The notes under the pieces were generated by a model that ran no database searches, was not told where the DNA came from, and worked only from the letters and a program-made list of their open reading frames with translations. Shown one piece after another: positions 16,571 to 25,584 of a stretch of DNA of 64,000 nucleotides. The position numbers and the translations under genes were made by a program. Location of the stretch: contig JAXLXW010000004.1 in assembly GCA_046327755.1 (NCBI GenBank), forward strand, positions 372,001-436,000, in the 5' to 3' direction. The number at the start of each line of letters is the position of its first letter. Within the stretch, counting starts at the first letter, position 1. The stretch comes from SCN-70-22 sp046327755 (GTDB taxonomy: Bacteria; Gemmatimonadota; Gemmatimonadetes; Gemmatimonadales; Gemmatimonadaceae).

Positions 16571-17575
16571 ATGCGCACCGTCGCCGCCTACCCCAACCAT
16601 CGCGTGGCCCTCGCGCTCGTGGCGTTCGCTGCCGCCGGCGCGCTCGGGTGTGCGCACCGCGCCGCGCCGGCCGCCGCTCCCGCCACCCCTCCCGCCCCGG
16701 CATCGGCCCCCTCGCCGGCCCCCGCCGCGCAGAACCCGTCGCCGATGGTCGAGTCGACGCGCGCCCATGGCCGAGTCGCTCCACACGCACCGGGGACGCA
16801 GCGCATCACGCTCGATTCGCTCCTCCCGCGCCCGGTGGAGTTGCACCTCCCGGCGTGGGGCGCGCAACGCGACACCGTCGCCCTGCTGGTCCACTTCCTC
16901 GGCCCGGACTACATCGCCGTCGATGCCGCGAGGTGCGCCGACAGCACGATGCTCGTCGCCGTGGTCAACCTCGCCCCCGGATCATCAGCGTACGAACGAC
17001 CGTTCAAGGGGACCGACGGCTGGCGCCGCCTCCTCGGCCGCGTCGTCGCCGAGGCGTCGCGCGCCCGCGGCCGGCCCGTGACGTTAGGCGACATCTACCT
17101 CAGCGCCTTCTCTGCCGGCAATGGCGCCGTGCGCGCCATTCTCGCCGACTCGCTCGCGACGCCCGCCGTGCGCGGCGCCGTGATCCTCGATGGCATCCAC
17201 ACCGGCTACCTTCCCGATCGACGCGTCCTCGCCGACAGCGGGACGCTCGATCCCGCCAACCTGCAGTCGATCGTTCGCTTCGCCGAACGTGCCATGCGCG
17301 ACGAGGTGCGCCTGCTCGTGACGCACTCCGAGGTCTTTCCCGGGACCTTCGCCAGCACGACGGAAACCGCCGATTGGCTCCTGCGCACGCTGGGGCTCAG
17401 GCGGTCCGCGGTGCTGGCGTGGGGGCCCAACGGAATGCAGCAGCTCTCGCAGGCCCAGGCCGCATCGTTCACCCTCATGGGCTTCGCCGGCAACAGCGCT
17501 CCCGACCACCTCGATCACCTGCACGCACTTCCCGCCTGGCTGGCGCTCGTCGTCAAGCCGTCAGCTGCACGATGA
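16571..17575 (+). CDS. Lipoprotein with alpha/beta-hydrolase-like fold
   Basis: A 334-residue protein with a lipoprotein signal (VAFAAAGALGC, Cys27) and a Pro/Ala-rich linker (to about residue 60). The main domain shows alpha/beta-hydrolase traits: an oxyanion-side strand VALLVHFLG, a nucleophile-elbow-like LSAFSAGNGAVRAIL (GxSxG relaxed to FSAGN) and a C-terminal DHLDHLHALP that could give the acid/base. The enzymatic role is not established. The TGA overlaps the ATG of the following gene in an ATGA quartet (17572-17575), so the two are translationally coupled. Confidence 0.65.
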   Translation: MRTVAAYPNHRVALALVAFAAAGALGCAHRAAPAAAPATPPAPASAPSPAPAAQNPSPMVESTRAHGRVAPHAPGTQRITLDSLLPRPVELHLPAWGAQRDTVALLVHFLGPDYIAVDAARCADSTMLVAVVNLAPGSSAYERPFKGTDGWRRLLGRVVAEASRARGRPVTLGDIYLSAFSAGNGAVRAILADSLATPAVRGAVILDGIHTGYLPDRRVLADSGTLDPANLQSIVRFAERAMRDEVRLLVTHSEVFPGTFASTTETADWLLRTLGLRRSAVLAWGPNGMQQLSQAQAASFTLMGFAGNSAPDHLDHLHALPAWLALVVKPSAAR

Positions 17576-18414
17576 CGTCACCCGCCGGGGCCAGCGCACC
17601 ACTCCCCCGCGCCATTGCCGTCGACTGGTCGGGAGCCGCGACGCGCGCCGATCGCAAGATCTGGCTCGCCGAGTGCGCGCGCGATCCGACCGCCGCAGCG
17701 GGGGTCCGTGTGCTGCGCCTGGAATCCGGGCGGTCGCGGGAGGAGGTCGTCGCGCATCTCGTCGACTGCGTCGCACGCGATGCCAATGTCGTCATCGGGC
17801 TCGACTTCTCCTTTTCGCTCCCTGCCTGGTTCCTCCAGGCGCAGGGCTGCCGCACGGCGGTCGACGGCTGGACGCTCGCCGCACGCGAGGGTGAACGCTG
17901 GCTCGCCGAGTGTCCGCCTCCTTTCTGGGGGCGCCCCGGAGTGCGTCGTCCCCTCCTCGACGGCGGCCGCAACGAGTTCCGCCAGACGGAGCGCCGCGTC
18001 CCGGCGGTCGGTGGCGTCCGTCCCAAGTCGACGTTGCAGGTCGGCGGCGCAGGTGCGGTGGGAACGGGGGCGATCCGAGGAATGCCGTGGCTGCGCACCC
18101 TGCGCGACGCCGGCTGTGCCATCTGGCCGTTCGACGCGCCGCGTCTGCCCGGGGCGGCGCTCGTCATCGAGCTCTATCCGCGTCTCCTCACCGGTCCGGT
18201 GGCGAAGCGCCGCGACGAGGCGCGTATCGCCGCGCTCCGCGAGCAGCACGCCGCGCTCCCCCACGCGATTCGACGCGCGGCCGCCGCCTCGGAGGACGCC
18301 TTCGATGCGCTCTGTTCGGCCGTTGGGATGGCGCGACGCGCCGAGTCGTTCGCGAAGCTGGCGCCGGCCACGGCGCTCCCGGAGCTGCTCGAGGGGGAGA
18401 TCTGGGTCCCCTGA
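17572..18414 (+). CDS. Predicted RNase H-fold protein (DUF429-like)
   Basis: A 280-residue protein beginning with AIAVDWSGAATRADRKIWLAEC, the first acidic strand of an RNase H/RuvC-like fold, followed by NVVIGLDFSFSLPAWFL and a C-terminal ASEDAFDALCSAVGMARRAE segment typical of DUF429-like predicted nucleases. Substrate and activity are unknown. The start ATG at 17572 overlaps the stop of the lipoprotein gene (ATGA). The open frame runs much further upstream through that gene, but the upstream part has no protein-like features. Confidence 0.65.
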   Translation: MTSPAGASAPLPRAIAVDWSGAATRADRKIWLAECARDPTAAAGVRVLRLESGRSREEVVAHLVDCVARDANVVIGLDFSFSLPAWFLQAQGCRTAVDGWTLAAREGERWLAECPPPFWGRPGVRRPLLDGGRNEFRQTERRVPAVGGVRPKSTLQVGGAGAVGTGAIRGMPWLRTLRDAGCAIWPFDAPRLPGAALVIELYPRLLTGPVAKRRDEARIAALREQHAALPHAIRRAAAASEDAFDALCSAVGMARRAESFAKLAPATALPELLEGEIWVP

Positions 18415-18707
18415 CCCACGGACGGGTGTAGCGCAGCCGCCTCACGTCTTGTCAGCGGAGCGTCGGATTCGCATGCTCGGACGGATGAGCCGGTTCGCCC
18501 ACTTCCTGCGCGTGTTTCCGTGCGGGGGTTCGTGCCGAGCCGGATCTCCGTAGATGCATGACGCGCACGCCGAGGCCCGGCGATTGCGAGCGGTCCCTCG
18601 TTCGTGGATTTCGAGTTGTCCGTTGGTGTCGCTGCACGTGGCGGCGACCCGTCCCGAGGTGTGAGTGCCGATCGGTACCCACGCCATTCACCTGGAGTGG
18701 CGCCACG
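18415..18707 (+). other. Intergenic region upstream of the surface-protein operon
   Basis: These 293 bp precede the four-gene surface operon. I see no conserved RNA, no tRNA and no convincing open frame; short ORFs here on both strands look like noise. The stretch around 18600-18650 is slightly less G+C-rich and may contain the promoter. GGAG in CCTGGAGTGGC lies about 10 nt upstream of the ATG at 18708. Confidence 0.35.
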
Positions 18708-21113
18708 ATGTTCGTCAGGTTCCATCACCCCGGTACGACGCGCTCCCTTCCGCGCGCGCAGGCGCGCCCACTTGTGCGTGCGCTGGCTGCACTCACTGCG
18801 ACCCTGCTGGTGACGGCGTGCGGTGGCGGTGGTGGCGATGGCGGTGGCGGCGTGACACCGCCTCCCCCGACGCGTACCCCCGCCTCGGTCACCTTTGACA
18901 ATGGCGCGACGGTGTCCGGCACGGTCGCCACCGCCGTCTCGGGGACCATTTCGGTCACGGTGAAGGCCAGCGACAACCTTCCGCTCGCCAACACGAGCGT
19001 GACCTTCTCGGTCTCGTCAGGCACGATCAGTTCCGCGTCGGCGACCACCGATGCGAACGGAAAGGCCACCGCCGGAACCTGGACACTGGGCAACACCGCC
19101 GGGACGCAGACGCTGACGGCGACTGCGGGGTCGGTGAGTGCCCAGCTGTCGGCTACGGCGGCGGCAGGGGCACCGGCCTCGTTGGAGATCGTCACCGGAC
19201 TTCCGGCGACGATCCGCGCGGGCGCCCCGATCGTACCGGCGCCGGTCGTGCGAACGAAGGACCAGTTCAACAACATCGTGAATCGCGCCGGGACCGTCGT
19301 GACCGCGGCCCTGCAGGCAGGGACCGGGACCTTGAGCGGGGCGACGGCGACCACGGACGCCAGCGGGAACGCCACGTTCAGCGCGTTGACGTTAGGCGGG
19401 CTGGTGAGCGAGGGGCCGCGCACCATCGGCTTCAGCACCACGGGAGCGCCCACCGTCACCGCCCCGCCGGTCGCCCTCGAGGCGGGGCTCACGGCGACCA
19501 TCGCGCTGCAGAACGTCCCCGGCGTGGCCCGCGCCGGCGTCCCGATCGCGCCGGGGATCGTGGCGCGCCTGGTCGACGGCTTCGGCAACCCGATGACCCG
19601 CACCACCACCGTCACCGCGAGCGTCGCCTCGGGTGGCGGCGCGGTGAGCGGCGCGACGGCCACCACGAATGCGCAGGGGGACGCCACCTTCGCCACGCTC
19701 TCCATCGACGGCGTCACGGGGAATCGCACGCTGCGGTTCAGCGCCGACCAGGTGACGGCGTCGACCGGCACCATCGCGCTTGCGGCTGGCGACGCGGCCG
19801 AGCTGCGCGTCACGTCGCAACCGACGGTCGTGCAGAATACGCTCCCCTTCCCGTCCGCCGTGCAGGTGCGGGTGACCGATCGATTCGGCAACGGCGTGTC
19901 CGACGCGTCGCGCGGTGTCGCCGCTTCCATCGCTTCCGGCGGTGGCGTCCTGCTCGGCGCCACGTCGCAGACCGACGCGGTGGGCGTGGCCTCGTTCCCC
20001 GCCCTGCGCCTCATCGGCGCCGCGGGCCCTCGCACGCTGGCCTTCACCACCGCGGGGCTCACCAGCGCCACCTCGGCGGCGATCCAGCTCGACGCCGGCC
20101 CGCCGCGCTTCGTCGCCTTCTTCCAGCAACCGTCGGGGAGCATCACCGTCGGTGTCCCGCTCGTGCAGCAGCCCGCGTTGCAGCTGGCTGACACCTCGGG
20201 GAACATCGTGCGGACCGCCGGCGCCACCGTGCGCGCCACCCCGCTCGACGCCACGGGCGAGCTGCTCAACGACGTCGCGGTGACCGATGCCCAAGGCGTC
20301 GCGCGCTTCGAGCAGCTCACCTTCCTGTCCTCCACGGCGTTCCCGCCCCCCACCATGCGCCTGCGCTTCAGCAGTGGCTCCCAGGCGTCCGTGGTCACCG
20401 GGAACCTGACGCTGCAGAACGCGCCGGGGAGCGCGGTCCAGAGCATCCAGTACGGGACCAATTCGCAGCGGCTCTTCGTCCTCGACCCGGGGGCCACGCT
20501 CAACATCAGCGCCACGGCGCGCGACTTGTTAGGCAACGCGCTTCCGCAGGTCCCCATCGTCTACAACTCGGTGAACGCGAACGCCGCGTCGGTGCGTCCC
20601 ACCGGGAACATCACCGGCGTCGCCGGCGGGAGCTCGTGGGTACGCGCCTTCGGCGCCGGCTCGCCCAACATCCGCGACTCGGTCTACATCACCGTTCCGC
20701 GGGACCCGACCGCCCCCGTCGTGACCACGACGCAGATCGCCCCGATCCCCGTGCGCAACGGGGTCACCGCCGGCTTCGACATCGTGCTCGACACGCGCAC
20801 CACCACGGTGGGCGCCGCCACGATCCTCGTCGGGATCCCGAACGAACTGATCGCGAGCGTCAACGCCACGGCGCTGGTCGGGAACGTGACGCTTGGACTG
20901 GACGCCGGGCTCAACACGCTGCGCATCAGCCTCGCGGCCCCCAGCGGCTTGAGCGGGATCGTCCCCATCGTGCGCGTCACGATCACCTCCAACGCGCCGC
21001 TCGGGTTCCTGTTCAATCGCGAGATCACGATCAATCCGTACGAGATGTACGACACCAACCTGCAGAACCTCGCCCCGCGCAGCACCGGGGTGAACATCCC
21101 ACTGGTGCCCTGA
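18708..21113 (+). CDS. Surface lipoprotein: Ig-like (Big_1) repeats plus cohesin-like C-terminus
   Basis: An 801-residue lipoprotein: signal peptide with lipobox LLVTAC, a Gly-rich linker and then about five Big_1-type Ig-like repeats of roughly 100 residues (each with a VxDxFGNxV-like strand and a TTDAxGxAxFxxLxL core). These are followed by a Big_2-like domain near 600-665 and a C-terminal domain (about 670-801) whose strands resemble cohesin (VRNGVTAGFDIVLDTRTT, ILVGIPNELIASV). Such proteins form extracellular stalks. The last domain matters because the fourth gene of the operon ends in a dockerin. The next gene starts 1 bp after the TGA. The ATG at 18708 is chosen because it starts the signal peptide. 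Confidence 0.82.
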   Translation: MFVRFHHPGTTRSLPRAQARPLVRALAALTATLLVTACGGGGGDGGGGVTPPPPTRTPASVTFDNGATVSGTVATAVSGTISVTVKASDNLPLANTSVTFSVSSGTISSASATTDANGKATAGTWTLGNTAGTQTLTATAGSVSAQLSATAAAGAPASLEIVTGLPATIRAGAPIVPAPVVRTKDQFNNIVNRAGTVVTAALQAGTGTLSGATATTDASGNATFSALTLGGLVSEGPRTIGFSTTGAPTVTAPPVALEAGLTATIALQNVPGVARAGVPIAPGIVARLVDGFGNPMTRTTTVTASVASGGGAVSGATATTNAQGDATFATLSIDGVTGNRTLRFSADQVTASTGTIALAAGDAAELRVTSQPTVVQNTLPFPSAVQVRVTDRFGNGVSDASRGVAASIASGGGVLLGATSQTDAVGVASFPALRLIGAAGPRTLAFTTAGLTSATSAAIQLDAGPPRFVAFFQQPSGSITVGVPLVQQPALQLADTSGNIVRTAGATVRATPLDATGELLNDVAVTDAQGVARFEQLTFLSSTAFPPPTMRLRFSSGSQASVVTGNLTLQNAPGSAVQSIQYGTNSQRLFVLDPGATLNISATARDLLGNALPQVPIVYNSVNANAASVRPTGNITGVAGGSSWVRAFGAGSPNIRDSVYITVPRDPTAPVVTTTQIAPIPVRNGVTAGFDIVLDTRTTTVGAATILVGIPNELIASVNATALVGNVTLGLDAGLNTLRISLAAPSGLSGIVPIVRVTITSNAPLGFLFNREITINPYEMYDTNLQNLAPRSTGVNIPLVP

Positions 21114-21114
21114 C

Positions 21115-21687
21115 ATGCCGTCCTCTCTCGCGATCTTCCGACGCGCCCTCCGAACCCCATGGTTGGCGCTTGCGTTGACGGCCGCCGTTGCCTGTGCCGA
21201 CGAGCGGGCCAGCATCGCCCCGCCGCGCCCGGCCCCGATGCCGATCGCCGCCAACGCCTGGATCCTCGTGTCCGACACGCTGGCCCGCGCCGGTCATGAA
21301 GTCACCATCTCCGCCTTCGCCCGCGCCGACAGCGGCGGGGCGGTGGGGAGCTTCACGGCCCGCTTCCTCTACGACTCGTTGCAGCTGCAGCTCATCGGCC
21401 CGGACAGCGTCAGCGACGCCACCTTGCGCGCGGTGAACCCGGTGGTAGGCGAGTATCGCGTCGCAGGCGCCGCCGCGCGCGGCATCCCGGACGGGCTCCT
21501 CTTCCGCGTGCGGGCCCGCGTCATCGACCCGCGCGGCCTGCGCCGCCTGGGCCTCCTGCTCGACGAGCTCCACAGCGTCGCGCTCGCCGACCTCACGCCG
21601 CGCCTCACCGTGCAGGACACGCGCGCCGCGCTCTACTCGGGGATGCCGAACGTTCGCGTCGTCCCCGTCCCCAAGGTGCAGCCATGA
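21115..21687 (+). CDS. Cohesin-domain-like exported (lipo)protein
   Basis: A 190-residue protein with an N-terminal signal (LALALTAAVAC, lipobox-like) followed by one cohesin-like beta-sandwich at about residues 42-165: ILVSDTLARAGHEVTISAFA, GSFTARFLYDSLQLQL, then GEYRVAGAAARGIPDGLLFRV. In cellulosomes cohesins bind dockerins with calcium; here the partner could be the dockerin-bearing propeller encoded two genes downstream. The assignment rests on pattern only. The ATG is 1 bp after the previous stop, and the TGA overlaps the next ATG (ATGA at 21684). Confidence 0.68.
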   Translation: MPSSLAIFRRALRTPWLALALTAAVACADERASIAPPRPAPMPIAANAWILVSDTLARAGHEVTISAFARADSGGAVGSFTARFLYDSLQLQLIGPDSVSDATLRAVNPVVGEYRVAGAAARGIPDGLLFRVRARVIDPRGLRRLGLLLDELHSVALADLTPRLTVQDTRAALYSGMPNVRVVPVPKVQP

Positions 21688-22280
21688 GCCGACACGTTCC
21701 GCCCCGCACCGCGAGGCGCGCGCGCACGGTACCGCTGGCGATGCTCCTCATCGGGATCATGACCGCCAGCTGCACGTCGGGCGCCCGTCGCTCCAGTGCC
21801 GAGGGCGATCCACAAGCCAACAGCACCCCCGGCGCCACGGCAACAGGGAGCACGACGGGAACGACGAGCGCCGCCGGCGGCACGGGGACCATGACCGCCA
21901 CCGACACGGCGAGCCAGTCGCCCTCCGCCGCCAGCTCCGCGGTTGCCCCCACGCTCTCCCGACTCACCCCCGACACCATCCGCCTGGGGCGCGGCGAGGC
22001 GCCGACGCTGACCCTCACGGGGAGCGGCTTCGTCGCCGGACACACCGGCGGGAGCGGCGGCTTCGCCGTGGGAGGCAACGCCATCCACGTCGGGCGCGCC
22101 ACGTTCGACATGATCCCGGCCGACAGCGCGGGGCGGTCGATCCGCTTCGCGATGCCCCTGACCTACACCGACACAGCAGCGCGCGGGCGTCCCTCGAGCT
22201 TCGCGCCCGGCACCTTCTCCGTCTCGGTCACCACGCCGAACGGCACGAGCAACGCGCTCTCCCTGGTGATGATCCCATGA
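21684..22280 (+). CDS. Lipoprotein with TIG/IPT-like domain
   Basis: A 198-residue lipoprotein: signal peptide with MTASC lipobox, a roughly 60-residue Ser/Thr/Gly-rich linker, then a single Ig-like domain of IPT/TIG type (LSRLTPDTIRLGRGEAPTLTL, GSGFVAG, and a final FSVSVTTPNGTSNALSLVM, the usual last strands of such domains). It probably displays a small adhesive or binding module at the outer surface. It is translationally coupled at both ends by ATGA overlaps (21684-21687 and 22277-22280). Confidence 0.72.
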   Translation: MSRHVPPRTARRARTVPLAMLLIGIMTASCTSGARRSSAEGDPQANSTPGATATGSTTGTTSAAGGTGTMTATDTASQSPSAASSAVAPTLSRLTPDTIRLGRGEAPTLTLTGSGFVAGHTGGSGGFAVGGNAIHVGRATFDMIPADSAGRSIRFAMPLTYTDTAARGRPSSFAPGTFSVSVTTPNGTSNALSLVMIP

Positions 22281-24844
22281 CCCGTCTCCTCCTGCGGACC
22301 CTCCGCACCGACTGGACGCGCACCCCCGGAACGGCCGGCAGTGCTCGCGCTGCCGGCGCGCTCGCACCGCGCGCGGCGGCGCTCCTTGCCGTCCTCGCCG
22401 CCCTGCTGGGCGCCTCCGCCACCGGACTTCACGCGCAATCGCTCACCGCCAAGGACATGAAGGAAGGCGACGTGCGTGAGCGCCGGGCGTGGTGGGTGAC
22501 CCAGCGCGCCAATGCCGACGGCCGTCTCCCGACCGACAAGGTCGCCGCCCTGCGCGAGTTCAAGATCTCGGCGCGCGCCGGCGCCTTCGCCCCCGCCATC
22601 GCCGGGTCGAGCGTTGCGGCTGGCGAGCGCTGGCAGCCGATGGGCCCCTCCGGCTTCATCAGCATGAACACGCGCTACTCCTCGTCCCCCATGCAGGACG
22701 AGGGACGATTCTCCACCGTGGCGCTCCATCCCACCGACGCGCGCGTGATGCTCGCCGGTGCCGGAGCCGCAGGTGTCTGGCGCACCGCCAATGGCGGCGC
22801 CTCCTGGCAGGCGCTCGGCGACAACGAGTGCTCCACCGCCATCGGTCACATCGTGATGGACCCGGTCGATCCGAACATCGTGTATGCCGGGACGGGCGAG
22901 ACGTTCGACACCCAGGGCTACACCGACGGCTGCGGCATCCTCAAGTCGACGAACGGCGGGACGACGTGGACCCGCCTCGCCGCGACCATCCTTGCACCTG
23001 CCGGTGCCATCGGCGGGTTCGTGTACCACCTGGCGGTCGATCGCGCCACCGCCGGAACGGTCGCCAACACCACCGTGATGGCGGCCACCAACTTCGGCCT
23101 CCTGCGCTCCACCAACTCCGGACAGTCGTGGAGCATCGCGCTCCAGGGCTTCGTCACCGACGTGGTGCAGCATCCCACGCGTCCCGAGGTCTGGTACGCC
23201 GCCGTCGGCAACCTCTTCGGCGCCGCCGCGAATGGCGTCTACATCTCGACCAACAGTGGGGTCACCTGGACCCCCATCGCCCAGTCGCTGGGAACCCCCA
23301 CGTCGCTCGGTCGCATCGCCCTGGCCGTCAGCCCGGCACGCCCAGGCTCGGTGTGGGCCATCATCGCCAACCCGTCCAATCGCGCCTTCCGCACCCTCGC
23401 CCGCTGGGACGAGTTCTCCGCGCAGTGGACGCTCCTCGCGGCCAGCGGAATCACCTTCCAGCAGCAGTATGACGAGGGGGACTTCGGCGAGCAGAGCGAA
23501 TACAACCTCGTCGTCGCCGTCGATCCCATCGACGAGAACAAGATGATCATCGGCGGCGTGCGACTGTTCCGGTCGCGCGACGGCGGCAACACGTTCAACG
23601 TCATCGCCGGCAACGTGCACTCCGACTGGCACAGCGTCGTCTTCGACAGCAACGACTCGCGGCGCATCGTCGCCACGTGCGACGGCGGGATCTTCACCTC
23701 GACCGACGGCGGCACCAGCTGGCGTACCCTCAACAACGGGATCTCGGCCACGCAGTTCTATCCGGGAATCGCGGTGCACCCGACCAACCCCGCCGTCGTC
23801 GTCGGCGGGACCCAGGACAACGGGAGCATGATGTCCGGCGGCTCGATGTTCTGGTCGGGCGTGGGCTATGGCGACGGCGGCTACGCCATGATCGACTACA
23901 CCAACCCCAACACCGTCCTCGTCTCATGGCAGGGCGGACAGCTGGGGAAGCTCGACGTGAACGCCCGCTCCATCACCTATATCCCGCCGCGCTTCGTCTT
24001 CCAGCCGCCGTTCATCACCCCCTTCGTGATGGACCCCAACAATCCGCGGCAGCTGTGGGCAGGCACGCGCGCCATCGAACGATCGCAGGATCTGGGCGCC
24101 AGCTGGATTGCCTTCAGCCCCACCGTCAGCGCGAACGTCAACGCGCTCGCCGTCGGGAAGGGGAACCCGCAGGTCATCTTCGCCGGGACCACCAACGGCT
24201 TCATCTTCTGGACGCCCAACGGTGGCACCAGCTGGTTTGGCGGCACCCAGGTGCAGCGCGCCGTCACCGACGTCGCCGCCGACCCGTTCGATACGCAACG
24301 CTTCGCGATCACGCACGGCGGCTACGGCCCGTTCAAGATCCTCCTCACGCCGGACGCCGGGACCAACTTCGCCAACCTCACGGGCAACCTCCCCGACATC
24401 CCCATCAACGCCTTCGCCTTCACCCCCACGCGCAATCGCTTCTTCGTGGGCACGGACCTTGGCGTCTTCGAGACCGTCGACGGCGGGGTGAGCTGGACGC
24501 TGACGCTCGGGCTTCCCTTCGTCGCCGTGACGGACCTGGTGTATCACGCTGCGTCCAATCGCCTGGTGGCGGGGACCTACGGGCGCGGTATCTGGTCGCT
24601 GCCGCTCACGAGTGAGCCGCCGGTCCTGCGCGGCGACGTGGATCGCAACGGCATTGTCAACGCGGCCGATGCGCTGCTCATCCAGCGGGGTCTCGCGGCG
24701 ATCCCGCTCCCGTCGCCACTCACCGTCCTCCCGCATGGCGACGCCAACTGCAGCGGCGCGCTCGACGCCACCGACCCGCTCATCGTCCTGCGCTTTGCCG
24801 TCGGGCTGGGCACCCAAGGCACCTGCGTGAACAGCTCGCGCTGA
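22277..24844 (+). CDS. Exported BNR/sortilin-type propeller with C-terminal dockerin
   Basis: An 855-residue protein: signal peptide (ending GLHAQ), then a large propeller of BNR/VPS10 type with repeated ST(D/N)GGxxW Asp-box-like motifs (KSTNGGTTW, RSTNSGQSW, TSTDGGTSW, ETVDGGVSW). The last 72 residues (about 784-855) form a dockerin type I pair: GDVDRNGIVNAADALLIQRGL and GDANCSGALDATDPLIVLRF, each with the calcium-loop pattern DxDxxGxxxxxD. A dockerin implies docking to a cohesin, and cohesin-like domains are encoded by the first two genes of this operon. Glycosidase activity cannot be claimed. It starts inside an ATGA overlap with the preceding gene. Confidence 0.87.
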   Translation: MTRLLLRTLRTDWTRTPGTAGSARAAGALAPRAAALLAVLAALLGASATGLHAQSLTAKDMKEGDVRERRAWWVTQRANADGRLPTDKVAALREFKISARAGAFAPAIAGSSVAAGERWQPMGPSGFISMNTRYSSSPMQDEGRFSTVALHPTDARVMLAGAGAAGVWRTANGGASWQALGDNECSTAIGHIVMDPVDPNIVYAGTGETFDTQGYTDGCGILKSTNGGTTWTRLAATILAPAGAIGGFVYHLAVDRATAGTVANTTVMAATNFGLLRSTNSGQSWSIALQGFVTDVVQHPTRPEVWYAAVGNLFGAAANGVYISTNSGVTWTPIAQSLGTPTSLGRIALAVSPARPGSVWAIIANPSNRAFRTLARWDEFSAQWTLLAASGITFQQQYDEGDFGEQSEYNLVVAVDPIDENKMIIGGVRLFRSRDGGNTFNVIAGNVHSDWHSVVFDSNDSRRIVATCDGGIFTSTDGGTSWRTLNNGISATQFYPGIAVHPTNPAVVVGGTQDNGSMMSGGSMFWSGVGYGDGGYAMIDYTNPNTVLVSWQGGQLGKLDVNARSITYIPPRFVFQPPFITPFVMDPNNPRQLWAGTRAIERSQDLGASWIAFSPTVSANVNALAVGKGNPQVIFAGTTNGFIFWTPNGGTSWFGGTQVQRAVTDVAADPFDTQRFAITHGGYGPFKILLTPDAGTNFANLTGNLPDIPINAFAFTPTRNRFFVGTDLGVFETVDGGVSWTLTLGLPFVAVTDLVYHAASNRLVAGTYGRGIWSLPLTSEPPVLRGDVDRNGIVNAADALLIQRGLAAIPLPSPLTVLPHGDANCSGALDATDPLIVLRFAVGLGTQGTCVNSSR

Positions 24845-24899
24845 TCGACGCGCGATCACTCGTTCCCGCCCTCGCGCGAGGGCGACGAGTTCGGAACGG

Positions 24900-24933
24900 C
24901 GCGGGGCACCGTCCATTCGGGCGGTGCCCCGCG
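24900..24933 (+). terminator. Hairpin downstream of the dockerin gene
   Basis: CGCGGGGCACCG (24900-24911) and CGGTGCCCCGCG (24922-24933) form a perfect 12-bp stem with a 10-nt loop, 55 bp after the operon's stop codon. There is no T-run, as is common in very G+C-rich genomes. A smaller CGCCCTCGCGCGAGGGCG palindrome lies just before it. Confidence 0.6.
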
Positions 24934-25013
24934 GTGCATCGGGGCGAACGCTCCAGTTGCCTCACGCGTTCTCCCCTGGCAGTTTTCGCGAGCCATCACC
25001 CCCACCCCCCCTC

Positions 25014-25580
25014 ATGCGCCTCGACCGCCGCCCGCGCCCCCGCGCGCTGACGATCGTTCCCATGGCCGCGCTCCTCGCCGCGGCCGCTTCCCTCGTCACC
25101 CGCCCGATCGGCGCGCAGGACGCCAGCGCCACCGCGCGCACGACTGCGGACAGCACCTTCACCGACGCGCAGGCCGAGCGCGGGGCGCAGCTCTTCACAC
25201 GCATCTGCCTCGAGTGCCACGCCCGCGAGGACATGCGCAACCCCGACTTCAAGGGGAAGTGGAGCGGCCAGACGACGTTCGACCTCTTCAAGAACATCAG
25301 CACCACCATGCCGGACAACAATCCGGGGATGCTGGCCGTGAACGAGTACGTCGATGTGGTCGCCTACATCCTCAAGCTCAACGGCGTCCCGTCAGGCAGC
25401 GCCGAGCTGGCGGCGGACTCCACGGCGATGCGGGCGGCGAAGATGAACCTGCCGGCGTCCGCGTCGGGCGCGGCGCTGGTGCAGCGCGTCGTGCCAGGCA
25501 GCGCTCCGCGCACGGCGTCGCCGGCGTGGCTCGCCTACGCGCACACGCGTCCCGCGACGCCGAACGCCCAGCCCCGCTAG
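25014..25580 (+). CDS. Periplasmic class I cytochrome c
   Basis: A 188-residue protein: signal peptide (LAAAASLVTRPIGAQ), then one cytochrome c domain with haem motif CLECH at 65-69 and a distal segment TTMPDNNPGM supplying Met. The end of the domain (EYVDVVAYILKLNGVPSG) is strikingly similar to the cytochrome module fused to the HupE-like protein at 4777 (EYADVTAYILSLNGLPSG), so both belong to one subfamily of small electron carriers. The C-terminal 50 residues are low-complexity. ATG at 25014 starts the signal peptide; the open frame reaches 24924 but without protein-like features. It converges on the ankyrin gene. Confidence 0.85.
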   Translation: MRLDRRPRPRALTIVPMAALLAAAASLVTRPIGAQDASATARTTADSTFTDAQAERGAQLFTRICLECHAREDMRNPDFKGKWSGQTTFDLFKNISTTMPDNNPGMLAVNEYVDVVAYILKLNGVPSGSAELAADSTAMRAAKMNLPASASGAALVQRVVPGSAPRTASPAWLAYAHTRPATPNAQPR

Positions 25581-25584
25581 CGCC

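Noticed and set aside
18480..18560. tRNA-like stretch with GGGGGTTCGTGCC
   Set aside because: No acceptor stem, D-arm or anticodon arm can be drawn around it.
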